This document shows, piece by piece, positions 17,706 to 25,428 of a stretch of DNA of 51,378 nucleotides (positions within the stretch are counted from its first letter, which is position 1; each line of letters begins with the position of its first letter). The position numbers and the translations under genes are program-made. The notes beneath the pieces are model-generated. The model saw only the letters and a list, made by a program, of their open reading frames with translations. It was not told the DNA's origin and searched no databases. The stretch is from a virus. Where the stretch lies: positions 1 through 51,378 of the IMG/VR virus record IMGVR_UViG_3300011013_000017. One strand, given 5' to 3'.

Positions 17706-18137
17706 TTATTCTTTTTCAGAGATATCTTTTTCGAGATCTTTCATATCTTTTTCTTTGAACCAATTATAAAAGAACCATCCAAATAATCTCACAGCTTTGA
17801 AAAATCTATTTGCTATTATTGAATATTCCTCATGTTTTAATGGAAGATGCTCAAAGGTCTCATTGACACAATTTATCATTTCTGAATAAAATAAAACGTC
17901 GGCTTCTAATCTGTCTCTTCTTTTTTCAGCTAAATATCTAAACGGAGACATCCAAAATCTCCAACTCGTAATTGAAGGGCCTTTGCCTCTATAATATCTG
18001 AAATCATGTTTTTTACAAAATTCTTCAAAAATATAATCTGGCGGCTTAACTAAAAATTTTTTATTTCCACAACCATTTGTAATTGCAGATTTTTGTTCAT
18101 CTGTCAAATCATCATATTTTATTCTTTCATCTTCCAT
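17706..18137 (-). CDS. Phospholipase A2-like His-Asp motif protein
   Basis: 143 residues. The segment NGCGNKKFLVKPPDYIFEEFCKKHDFRYYRGKG (about 21-53) has the order expected of a PLA2-type active site: a Gly-rich loop with Cys23, then CxxHD (Cys41, His44, Asp45) followed by aromatic residues. A second acidic helix (RRDRLEADVLFY) follows, where such proteins carry another catalytic or structural Asp. C-terminal half is aromatic and membrane-surface-like (FFKAVRLFGWFFYNWF). It lies 15 bases upstream of the lysozyme. A lipase role at lysis or entry is inference; no disulphide partner set like that of secreted PLA2 is visible. Confidence 0.55.
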   Translation of the reverse strand: MEDERIKYDDLTDEQKSAITNGCGNKKFLVKPPDYIFEEFCKKHDFRYYRGKGPSITSWRFWMSPFRYLAEKRRDRLEADVLFYSEMINCVNETFEHLPLKHEEYSIIANRFFKAVRLFGWFFYNWFKEKDMKDLEKDISEKE

Positions 18138-18154
18138 AATTATATCAACTCCTT

Positions 18155-18622
18155 TTAAGAATTAGAATAATCATTATAAACCAGTCTTAATTCTAAATTC
18201 CCAGTTGATACAGTTCCGTTGTTTTCATAATATAAATATAAATTATTTGTTTTTGGGTCATCTAAATTCTCAATAAAATAAGTTGAAAAACTATAATCAG
18301 AAACAAATTTATTTATATCGGTATAATTGAGAACTTCATGTAATGTATTGTGATACAATCCATTTTTATCAAAAATCTTAACTGTGTATTTATCTGAATT
18401 GCAAATCACAACAAGACCAATTAATTTAATCAAATCAGTTGTGTCTTCCATCTCCTCAATTTCTACCGTATATGATTTCATACGTTGCTCACGACTAGGG
18501 GCAAGCAAAGGAATCTCAATCAAACCTGAATTGTTTCCAGAATCCACTGAATTTGTATTTCTATAATCTATAATGATTATATTTGGAATAACATTAATAA
18601 CTTTTTGTCGTATGAGTTCCAT
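18155..18622 (-). CDS. Unknown beta-rich protein at the end of the fibre cluster
   Basis: 155 residues, ATG start. Strand-rich, with VINVIPNIIIIDYRN at the start, MKSYTVEIEEMEDTTDLIKLIGLVVI in the middle and a closing NLELRLVYNDYSNS strand. No catalytic motif. Its position after fibre-chaperone-like genes and its composition suggest a small structural (jelly-roll or fibre-associated) protein. Confidence 0.55.
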   Translation of the reverse strand: MELIRQKVINVIPNIIIIDYRNTNSVDSGNNSGLIEIPLLAPSREQRMKSYTVEIEEMEDTTDLIKLIGLVVICNSDKYTVKIFDKNGLYHNTLHEVLNYTDINKFVSDYSFSTYFIENLDDPKTNNLYLYYENNGTVSTGNLELRLVYNDYSNS

Positions 18623-18652
18623 TTATCATTTCCTTTAATTTTTTAAAATTAA

Positions 18653-19477
18653 TTAAAGATATGTTGCGGGCCAAGAAGCCTTATCTTCAATTCTTGTTTT
18701 TATATCCATAAATGTTTCAATAGTTTGAGCGGCTGTAATTTCATCCCAAAAACTTTTTGCAGTATTATATGTTCCAAGAAAAAAATCAGTTAACGCATTT
18801 GAAATTTCTTCAAATTCAGCATTTGTTAAATTTAAAAACCCATCCAGTGTCTGAAAAATATCACCATCATTTCTTTTTCCCGCTGCATAACGAGCGGCTT
18901 CTGAATTAAATTTATTCATTGCATCCTCTCGCGTATCAATAGGATGGTCATTCCAAACAATGCCGCAAGATTGAATCATTTTTTTAGTTTCTTCACAATG
19001 AACATACATATTATATCTTATTTCTTCTAAATTTTTTGGGACAATATTAAAATTCATTTTAATTACTTCATTTTCTGAATCAAAAACATAGTCAACTGAA
19101 TTTATGATATGAAAAAATTCATCAATATCAGTTCCACTGCCATCAAGAGGATACCAACCCAAAGCTTTTAATTCAGCATCCGTTAATGAATCCAAATTAT
19201 CATATTCCTCTTGTGTTTTGGGATCCACCCATGTTTCAGGCAAAGCTTTTGGTTTAATTAAAATAGTTTGTGTTTCACTATCATAATATCCATATGATGC
19301 GCGCCCTACTCCAACGCTATAATCATCTGAGCCCATCAAAGGAGCATCCGACACACTGTGTTTCATAGCTTCCATTTTTTTTGTATTTTTTTTAACAGAT
19401 TTTCTGCTTTTTTTAGTTTTCTTTGTTTTTTCAGTTTCTTTAATCTTCGCTGTTTTTGAGGATTTTTTAGATACCAT
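18653..19477 (-). CDS. Tail fibre assembly/chaperone-like protein with basic N-terminal extension
   Basis: 274 residues. Residues 1-35 are almost only Lys/Thr/Ser (KKTKKSRKSVKKNTKK). The body has the pattern of fibre-chaperone-like (DUF4376-type) proteins: ALPETWVDPKTQEEYDNLDSLTDAELKALGWYPL, then a helical half with a loop EDAMNKFNSEAARYAAG and a terminal helix. It is a paralogue of the proteins at 20459-21094 and 28592-29269, which lack the basic extension. Assignment as chaperone is by pattern and neighbourhood. Confidence 0.6.
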   Translation of the reverse strand: MVSKKSSKTAKIKETEKTKKTKKSRKSVKKNTKKMEAMKHSVSDAPLMGSDDYSVGVGRASYGYYDSETQTILIKPKALPETWVDPKTQEEYDNLDSLTDAELKALGWYPLDGSGTDIDEFFHIINSVDYVFDSENEVIKMNFNIVPKNLEEIRYNMYVHCEETKKMIQSCGIVWNDHPIDTREDAMNKFNSEAARYAAGKRNDGDIFQTLDGFLNLTNAEFEEISNALTDFFLGTYNTAKSFWDEITAAQTIETFMDIKTRIEDKASWPATYL

Positions 19478-19504
19478 AATTCAATACCCCTTTGCTATTT
19501 TTGA

Positions 19505-19526
19505 TATTTTTAATTTGTTAAAATTT
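19505..19526 (-). promoter_or_regulatory. Recurrent leader motif
   Basis: Coding-strand AAAATTTTAACAAATTAAAAAT, 28 bases before the 274-residue gene and overlapping the stop codon of the gene before it. Confidence 0.45.
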
Positions 19527-20432
19527 TCTTTTAAGTCTTAATGTCTTAAAAAAGATAACATTATATTTCTTTTGTATCTCATTCTTTGCCCATTCAATAT
19601 CCATAATGGATACGATATCTACAAAGCCAAAAAGATATATAATATATTCATCATTTAAAATATGTTGTGGAATATAAAAAATATCATTGGATGTTTTTTT
19701 AAAATCGGATTTTTTAAATAAAAATAAATCTTTCCATTTTGCTGTTTTTGAAATTGGATATTTTATTTTCCAATTTTTATCAAGCGATTCATTTTTTATG
19801 ACAAAATATTCAGATGTTCTTTTATTGATGATAAAATAAATATCTTGTTCTTCTTCTTTAATAATATTCCTTTCATTTGCCATATGTGTTTCTATATTTT
19901 TTTGAATATCATTACCAAATTCTTTATATTTCTCAGTTCCCCAAAAGACATCGAATCTTGGTTCATTTATTTTAATAAATTCAAATAAACAATATTCTGG
20001 AGTATATCCTTTATAATTTTGAAATTTTAAAAAATATTCCGGAGTAAATAATAATTTTATATTATCTGTATATATTGATCTTTCGTATGCTCCATTCAAT
20101 TGAGAGGCAGTCATATTATATTTTTTCAATTCCACTTTTTCATTCATAAATTTATGACATGGAGAAGAATTGAATAAACATTTATCCATTGTGCATGGAA
20201 CTATTTTCTTTGTATTCAAGAAAACAGGAACATAACACCTGTCAATCTCTTTAAGATTTTGTTCAATATTAAATTTTAAAAATTCCTCCTTGCTTTCAAA
20301 ACCTAAATTTAACAAATCCCCTTTTAATACAAAATCATCAGATGGAGACGCTTGGCCTTTTATTCTAGTTATATTATTATATTTATTGATTAAATGTCTG
20401 CCTTTTATCAAAGTTTCGATATTCGTCATCAT
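19518..20432 (-). CDS. Unknown protein with EPRFDVFWG motif, paralogue of 27951-28589
   Basis: I choose the ATG at 20432, which has AAGGA five bases upstream; the frame also allows a TTG at 20450. About 304 residues. The N-terminal part contains VPCTMDKCLFNSSPCHKF, a Cys cluster that could bind metal. Later it has INEPRFDVFWGTEKYKEFGNDIQKNIE, nearly repeated in the 27951-28589 protein (KEPRFDVYWGMDRIKKF). Both copies lie directly downstream of a DUF4376-type gene, so the pair moves as a module. Function unknown; an accessory to fibre assembly or attachment is a guess. Confidence 0.6.
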   Translation of the reverse strand: MMTNIETLIKGRHLINKYNNITRIKGQASPSDDFVLKGDLLNLGFESKEEFLKFNIEQNLKEIDRCYVPVFLNTKKIVPCTMDKCLFNSSPCHKFMNEKVELKKYNMTASQLNGAYERSIYTDNIKLLFTPEYFLKFQNYKGYTPEYCLFEFIKINEPRFDVFWGTEKYKEFGNDIQKNIETHMANERNIIKEEEQDIYFIINKRTSEYFVIKNESLDKNWKIKYPISKTAKWKDLFLFKKSDFKKTSNDIFYIPQHILNDEYIIYLFGFVDIVSIMDIEWAKNEIQKKYNVIFFKTLRLKRKF

Positions 20433-20458
20433 AAATATCCTTTTTTCCAAATTTTAAA

Positions 20459-21094
20459 TTAAATCCAATTATTTTTATCTTCAATTTCAATAATAATATG
20501 TTTTAATTCGTCAATCGTTTCTGATTTCTTAATTTCATTCCAAAAATCTGAATAAACTCTATAAATATGTTGAAAATAATTTCTTATATTCTCCCATAAT
20601 TCAATTATTTCATCGCTTGATAAATACATAGGGATAGAATTAATTATTAATAGATTGTTTTCCCCATTTTTTATATTATTTTTTATTGCAATATATTCCA
20701 TATTTAATTTGGTAAGAAAATCAGAATCTAAAAGTACGACAATATTCTTTTTCCCCCATTTATAACCCAAATTTTGAATTGTTTTTAATGTCTCATCAAG
20801 TTTATCGAAAATATTTTCTTTTATATCTGATATTGATTTTTCTTTTCTTATATAATCTCTTGTCACAATATCTTTTTCTGAATCATAATACCAATCTGTT
20901 TTTTCTAATATTTCAAAATATGAATTATACTCTATGGGTTCATCTATGACTTCTTTCCAGCCAAGTTTAAATATTTTTTTAAGAGGGAGGTTATCAAATC
21001 CAGAATATGTTTTTCCTGTCTCTGGCTCTGTCCAGACTTTTGGAGCCATCTGAGGGTTTTCCATTATCACACCATTTTTAACATAAGCTATCAT
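20459..21094 (-). CDS. Tail fibre assembly/chaperone-like protein
   Basis: 211 residues. N-terminal domain MAPKVWTEPETGKTYSGFDNLPLKKIFKLGWKEV follows the 'W..P.tgk...gf..L....L..lGW' pattern of fibre-chaperone-like proteins. The C-terminal half is helical and ends FWNEIKKSETIDELKHIIIEIEDKNNWI, closely resembling the end of the 274-residue paralogue (FWDEITAAQTIETFMDIKTRIEDKASWPATYL). It lies directly downstream of a fibre-tip-like gene. Confidence 0.6.
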   Translation of the reverse strand: MIAYVKNGVIMENPQMAPKVWTEPETGKTYSGFDNLPLKKIFKLGWKEVIDEPIEYNSYFEILEKTDWYYDSEKDIVTRDYIRKEKSISDIKENIFDKLDETLKTIQNLGYKWGKKNIVVLLDSDFLTKLNMEYIAIKNNIKNGENNLLIINSIPMYLSSDEIIELWENIRNYFQHIYRVYSDFWNEIKKSETIDELKHIIIEIEDKNNWI

Positions 21095-21120
21095 TTCTCA
21101 TCACCTTTCTGATAATAAAA

Positions 21121-21804
21121 TTAATTATTATTCTGATTATTCATATAATTCAAACCAATCAAAGTTCCTTCCCATGTATTTCCGCCATCAATTGTCATAA
21201 AAGAAACAATATCAGTTCCATTAATAGATAAACTCGGGGGATTGCCATTCACCCAATTTATTTGATTATCCCATGCAATCCCATGAGATCCTCCATTTAT
21301 AATATAAAAAATAACCTCATATGGAATTCCATTTAAATAATTTGATGTGGCAGGTTTTATATGCATATCATGATTAACAATGATTTTATAGTGGGAATAT
21401 TTTGTGGGATCAAAAAGATAAGTTTCTGTGTTTATATCAGATATTCCATAATCTTTTAATCTGTTATTTTGTAATTGCCAATCATTATTTATGAATAAAA
21501 ATATAGAATAAATATCTGATAGAATTAATATATGACCTTCATCCGGGGCGATTTCATCCCATGAATATCCATTATATTCATAAATATAATTTTTTCTCCA
21601 TTTTACATCATCCAATTCACCATCGTCAGTGGAAATATATCTATCGCCTTCAATTAATTCAGGAGAACCAGAATTTGGGTTATAGAAATTCTTAACCTGA
21701 ATGAAAGATTTTTGAGTAATATTATCAATTCTGTTTTGCGTGTATAATAAATCAAACCCAATATCAAATAAATGTGATCTCGGCACTTTTCTATTTAAAT
21801 TCAT
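21121..21804 (-). CDS. Fibre/tip structural protein with DUF2793-like segment
   Basis: 227 residues. Residues about 50-110 contain EGDRYISTDDG, then IYEYNGYSWDEIAPDEGHILILSD and FLFINNDWQ: the pattern of the DUF2793 phage fibre segment (GDRY...Y....W....P..G). The C-terminal 90 residues form a second beta domain with GIAWDNQINWVNGNPPSLSINGTDIVSF. The same C-terminal pattern occurs in the 123-residue neighbour (ITWDPNIFFPQGSPPSLS), so both probably share a trimeric tip domain. Confidence 0.65.
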   Translation of the reverse strand: MNLNRKVPRSHLFDIGFDLLYTQNRIDNITQKSFIQVKNFYNPNSGSPELIEGDRYISTDDGELDDVKWRKNYIYEYNGYSWDEIAPDEGHILILSDIYSIFLFINNDWQLQNNRLKDYGISDINTETYLFDPTKYSHYKIIVNHDMHIKPATSNYLNGIPYEVIFYIINGGSHGIAWDNQINWVNGNPPSLSINGTDIVSFMTIDGGNTWEGTLIGLNYMNNQNNN

Positions 21805-21836
21805 AGAAATTTCCTATAGATTTTTTAATGAATTGT

Positions 21837-22208
21837 TTAAGTCCTAGATATATCTAATCCAACAACATAACATTCAACATGCGCCCCATCTTCACAATAA
21901 AAAAATAATCTATCTGTCTTTCCGCCGGTAGATAATGAAGGAGGGCTACCTTGAGGAAAAAAAATATTTGGGTCCCATGTTATCGCGTAATCCCCACCCC
22001 CAGTCAATTCAATAGTGACTCTTCCAATATTTCCGGCAGAAGGCAATTCTCCAATAATGACTTCTATATTCGATTCTATTGTATATTTTAATCCAACTTT
22101 AGATGTTAAATTCAATACAATTGAATCTACAACACCTAAATTGGAAAATAAATAATCAGGAACTACATCTCCAGTTATTTTTCTGCCAAAAGGAATTAAT
22201 CTGTTCAT
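21837..22208 (-). CDS. Small fibre tip-like protein
   Basis: 123 residues. N-terminus NRLIPFGRK resembles ERLIPWNPEE of the 64-residue protein at 32768-32962, suggesting a common attachment tag. The remainder is one beta domain (IGRVTIELTGGGDYAITWDPN, then GSPPSLSTGGKTDRLFFYCEDGAHVECYVVGLD) shared with the C-terminus of the next gene downstream. Immediately follows the radical SAM gene, with two bases between. Confidence 0.6.
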   Translation of the reverse strand: MNRLIPFGRKITGDVVPDYLFSNLGVVDSIVLNLTSKVGLKYTIESNIEVIIGELPSAGNIGRVTIELTGGGDYAITWDPNIFFPQGSPPSLSTGGKTDRLFFYCEDGAHVECYVVGLDISRT

Positions 22209-22210
22209 AA

Positions 22211-23530
22211 TTATGCTCTCTTGTTTTTATATTTGTTAAATGTTGTTTTTTGTAATCTTTTATATAATCCAGGATATTCATTCATATTTGAATTTAATTT
22301 TTCTATACTTTCCAGCCCATCCGCTTCTGAATAAGGTAATATACAATTTTTATTTTTATAAATTGAATAATTAAATTCTCTGCAACTCCTAAATAATTTA
22401 GGTTTCCCAATTTTATTGGTCATATTTAAAAATAAATCTGATAGTTTTTCATTTTTAACATTCCCAAAACTAATGGGGAGAAAATCACATGGCATTAATT
22501 CTCCAGTTTCAGATATATAAGAAATTTGAATTCCTGCTCCGCACCCCATATTATCTTTACTTTCATGGCATGAATAAAAAGATATCTTTGGCATAAATAA
22601 TCTTCTGTTTGCCTTCTTCTGAATTTCTATTAATCTTTCTCTGTCTTCATTATTATATAAAATATCATCTAAATTATTTTTTGAATAATATAAAGAACCC
22701 ATAGGAATAGGCTCTAAAATTTTGATTTCATCTGCGCCATAATTTCTTAGAAATTTAAATAACGGGAATAATTTTTTCTCATCTATATATTCTTTTCCAA
22801 TAACAAGTTGGGCATTTACATATAAACCTGCTTGGTTTGAAGAATAAATGGCCATTAAAGATCTATTGAAATCTTTTTTATTTTTAATAGAATTGCTTCC
22901 AGGAGTGAATAAATCCATTCCGACTTCGACTGAAAACAAACCTGCATCTTTTAATGCAGACGCCATATTCACATCGAGTTTATGCCCAGAAGTCCTTAAA
23001 TTTATTGTAATATCATCATTAATATATTCAATTAATTCCAATAAATCTTTTCTTAAAAGAGGTTCCCCGCCCGTAATGCTAATAATAGACACACCTATTT
23101 CATTTAATTCATCAAAAATTTTTTTCCATTCATCTGTTGTTAATTCTTCTCCACTTGATCTTTCTCTGGCAGAACAAAAATCACATTTATTTACACATTT
23201 TCTTGTAAGACAAACGCTCATCATCGTAGGAGCTTTTCTAATTCCATGAATCTGTTGTAAAAACATTTTATCTTTATCTTGAACAGATTCAATCATTTTA
23301 ATCATCGATTCCGATGGAATTGGAGGAAACCATGGATTCGTTAAATATTTATCTTCATGTTTTCTGATAGTTTCGTCTCTAATCAAATAAAATAATAATC
23401 TTATATAATTTCTAAATGTAAAAGATTTGTCATTCTTTTTATATAATTTATAAATTCTTTTCAAAAAAGAAAGAAATTTAATGTCAACTGACATTCTCAT
23501 GAACATTAAAATATTATTTGGAGTAAACAT
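22211..23530 (-). CDS. Radical SAM protein with SPASM-like C-terminus
   Basis: 439 residues. The [4Fe-4S] motif CX3CX2C is at Cys112-Cys116-Cys119 (KCVNKCDFCSA). The SAM-binding GGEP motif lies at about 154-157. C-terminal cysteines in NMGCGAGIQISYISETGELMPCDFLPISFGNV fit an auxiliary-cluster (SPASM/twitch) region of PqqE/peptide-maturase-like enzymes. About 95 residues precede the barrel and look helical. It would generate a 5'-deoxyadenosyl radical to modify an unknown substrate. It lies 16 bases downstream of the KAS III homologue and is followed by fibre genes. Confidence 0.88.
   Translation of the reverse strand: MFTPNNILMFMRMSVDIKFLSFLKRIYKLYKKNDKSFTFRNYIRLLFYLIRDETIRKHEDKYLTNPWFPPIPSESMIKMIESVQDKDKMFLQQIHGIRKAPTMMSVCLTRKCVNKCDFCSARERSSGEELTTDEWKKIFDELNEIGVSIISITGGEPLLRKDLLELIEYINDDITINLRTSGHKLDVNMASALKDAGLFSVEVGMDLFTPGSNSIKNKKDFNRSLMAIYSSNQAGLYVNAQLVIGKEYIDEKKLFPLFKFLRNYGADEIKILEPIPMGSLYYSKNNLDDILYNNEDRERLIEIQKKANRRLFMPKISFYSCHESKDNMGCGAGIQISYISETGELMPCDFLPISFGNVKNEKLSDLFLNMTNKIGKPKLFRSCREFNYSIYKNKNCILPYSEADGLESIEKLNSNMNEYPGLYKRLQKTTFNKYKNKRA
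22224..22242 (-). promoter_or_regulatory. Leader-like motif inside the end of the radical SAM gene
   Basis: Coding-strand CATTTAACAAATATAAAAA, 16 bases before the 123-residue gene. Here it overlaps codons of the radical SAM gene, so it may be coincidental. Confidence 0.3.
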
Positions 23531-23546
23531 TCATTATTTTCCTATT

Positions 23547-24554
23547 TTACCATAAAACACTCATACATGAAATTGTAAAACCAGAACCCATTGATAATAT
23601 TCCAATATGATTATTATCTAAAGTAAGTCCCTTATCTGCAAGATATAGAGAGATTGGCCATGAAGCAGGACCTACATTTCCCAGCAATGGATAAGTGAAA
23701 TATAATTTATAATATGGAATCCCGGTCACATTTGATAAAACGTTTGAATGTGTATCCGAAACCTGATGAGGAATAAATAAATCAACATCATCAACTGACC
23801 AATTGGGAATGACTTTTTGAGAATATTCTTTCATTTCTTTAAGAACACCAACTCCTTCTTTAATCATATCTCTTGCTTTAACTCTTAATTCGCTCCTGTC
23901 TAAATCTCCAACGCATAATTTCCATGCATGGGAATCTGTTAAAAATGCTGAGCCATTTATAATATGGCCTGTTCTTGAATTTTCTGCATCTGTTAAAAGC
24001 ATCGAAACAGAACCAGAACCCAATGTCAAAGCGGCCAATGACAATTCAAGTTTATCCATATTTGCATCTTCTTTACATAATTTATCGGCAGTTTTTAATA
24101 AAATATCTCTTGAAGATTCTCCGGCTACAATCAATCCATATTTTATGGAATTGGTTTTTATCATATTTTCAATTACATTTACAGCAACTGTAAATCCCAT
24201 ACAAGCATTTGAAATATCAAATGACATACATTTATGATTCAATCCTAAATTATCATGCAAAACAATTGCCAAAGCCGGTTCTCCAAAATCCAATGAAACA
24301 GAACAATTAATAATGCATCCAATTTCATTTTTATCAACACCGGATTCTTCAATGCATTTTTTTGCAGACAACGTAGCTATATCAGATATTGATTTTCCAG
24401 GCTCCCATACTCTTCTTTCTTTAACTCCAGTTAAAGTTTCTAAAAACCCTTCTTCAAAACCAAATTTTTTAATAAATCCAGCCTCCAATTCTTTTGAAGT
24501 TAAAACTTCAGGGGCTTCAACATAAGAAATGTGTTCAATAGCAACTTTTTTCAT
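23547..24554 (-). CDS. Beta-ketoacyl-ACP synthase III (FabH/OleA-like) homologue
   Basis: 335 residues, the usual length. The thiolase-fold catalytic triad is intact: Cys118 in DISNACMGF, His263 in FIPHQVSDTH and Asn293 in LGNVGPASWP. Other family markers are SGVDKNEIGCIINCSV, IVAGESSRD and the closing GILSMGSGFTISCMSVLW. FabH enzymes condense acyl-CoA with malonyl-ACP; OleA-like members condense two acyl chains. Which reaction applies here cannot be told. A fatty-acid or polyketide-type enzyme is unexpected among tail fibre genes. Coupled with radical SAM and PanC-like genes in one direction. Confidence 0.92.
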   Translation of the reverse strand: MKKVAIEHISYVEAPEVLTSKELEAGFIKKFGFEEGFLETLTGVKERRVWEPGKSISDIATLSAKKCIEESGVDKNEIGCIINCSVSLDFGEPALAIVLHDNLGLNHKCMSFDISNACMGFTVAVNVIENMIKTNSIKYGLIVAGESSRDILLKTADKLCKEDANMDKLELSLAALTLGSGSVSMLLTDAENSRTGHIINGSAFLTDSHAWKLCVGDLDRSELRVKARDMIKEGVGVLKEMKEYSQKVIPNWSVDDVDLFIPHQVSDTHSNVLSNVTGIPYYKLYFTYPLLGNVGPASWPISLYLADKGLTLDNNHIGILSMGSGFTISCMSVLW

Positions 24555-24570
24555 ATTGTAATATCCTTTC

Positions 24571-24999
24571 TTATTTTATATTATTGTCATAACATCTTTC
24601 TTTATAATTATTATCATCTTTTTCTCTGATGACTTTTGATTCAAAATCTTTTAAAATTTGATATGTGTATTTATCGCTGACTGTATATGGAACTCCAACC
24701 GCCCAATCTCCTTCTTCCCATTCTAAAATAGAATCTGGCATTGCGGCAACCACTTCTTTTCTTAATTTATCATATGCCAAACCTTCTCCAGATAATGGAA
24801 AAGAGGCATAACATGGCATTGGGGCTAATGCAATATGTTCACGAACTTCAGGGTCTTCATAATATTTTATAGTGACTGCAATATCATAATGCGGAAATTT
24901 TTCAGGCAAATATTTAAATAATGGAGATTCAAAAAATCTTTTATCTTCAAATAAACTTTCAAAAAAAGCGAGTGACCACTCGCTATTGCGTATCTGCAC
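24571..24999 (-). CDS. Unknown protein without a convincing start codon
   Basis: The frame is open from the in-frame TGA that ends the preceding gene (25000-25002). Only a GTG directly after that stop is available, with no ribosome binding site, and a classical terminator hairpin is encoded within the first 12 codons. After that the frame reads as convincing protein: EKFPHYDIAVTIKYYEDPEVREHIALAPMPCYASFPLSGEGLAYDKLR. The next in-frame ATG is at that MPCY. It may be a decayed or translationally recoded extension of the 25000-25428 gene, or a separate gene with a rare start. Lies upstream of KAS III. Family not recognised. Confidence 0.45.
   Translation of the reverse strand: MQIRNSEWSLAFFESLFEDKRFFESPLFKYLPEKFPHYDIAVTIKYYEDPEVREHIALAPMPCYASFPLSGEGLAYDKLRKEVVAAMPDSILEWEEGDWAVGVPYTVSDKYTYQILKDFESKVIREKDDNNYKERCYDNNIK
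24961..24984 (-). terminator. Intrinsic terminator inside the metabolic island
   Basis: On the minus strand AGCGAGT-GGTC-ACTCGCT is followed by TTTTTT, a compact GC-rich stem with tetraloop and U-tract. It begins 16 bases after the TGA of the 25000-25428 gene and would end the radical SAM/PanC-like transcript. The KAS III and second radical SAM genes beyond it would then need read-through or their own promoter. Confidence 0.88.
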
Positions 25000-25428
25000 T
25001 CATTCGGTTGCCAATTGTTTAAACGGCTCTTTCATCATTTTTGCTTTTATTGGCCCTCCTTTATATTTCGATTCAAAAACGAATGGAATATATAAAGGAT
25101 TTGTCCACCACGATTGAAATATTATATCAATCCCATCTTTCATTCTTAATTTAACTTTATCTTCAATCGAAACATTAAAATTTGTAACGATATTTCTTTG
25201 GCCAGTATTCACAATGATATCATATTTTTTATATTTTTTATTTCTTAAAACATTTAAAATTATTTCTGCTTGTCTCCAACTTTCATCAATATCTTTTCTC
25301 AATGGGTTATCTTCCATATACCAATCATAACCTCTAAAAGAAATATATTCTTCTCTATTTTTTTTAATCAAATTATTTAAATGAACATAAGAATATGGAT
25401 TGAATTTGGATGTGGCTATAATTTTCAA
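25000..25428 (-). CDS. Unknown protein of the metabolic island
   Basis: 142 residues from a TTG start preceded by GGAG with eight-base spacing; the TTG overlaps the TGA of the PanC-like gene, so translation is coupled. Mixed alpha/beta: KIIATSKFNPYSYVHLNNLIKK at the start, then WRQAEIILNVLRNKKYKKYDIIVNTGQRNIV and a beta-rich IDIIFQSWWTNPLYIPFVFES. No known motif. Coupling to the PanC-like gene suggests a joint function. Confidence 0.6.
   Translation of the reverse strand: MKIIATSKFNPYSYVHLNNLIKKNREEYISFRGYDWYMEDNPLRKDIDESWRQAEIILNVLRNKKYKKYDIIVNTGQRNIVTNFNVSIEDKVKLRMKDGIDIIFQSWWTNPLYIPFVFESKYKGGPIKAKMMKEPFKQLATE

Noticed and set aside
22848-23249. Plus-strand ORF of 133 codons
   Set aside because: Antisense to the radical SAM core including its cysteine motif; no ribosome binding site.
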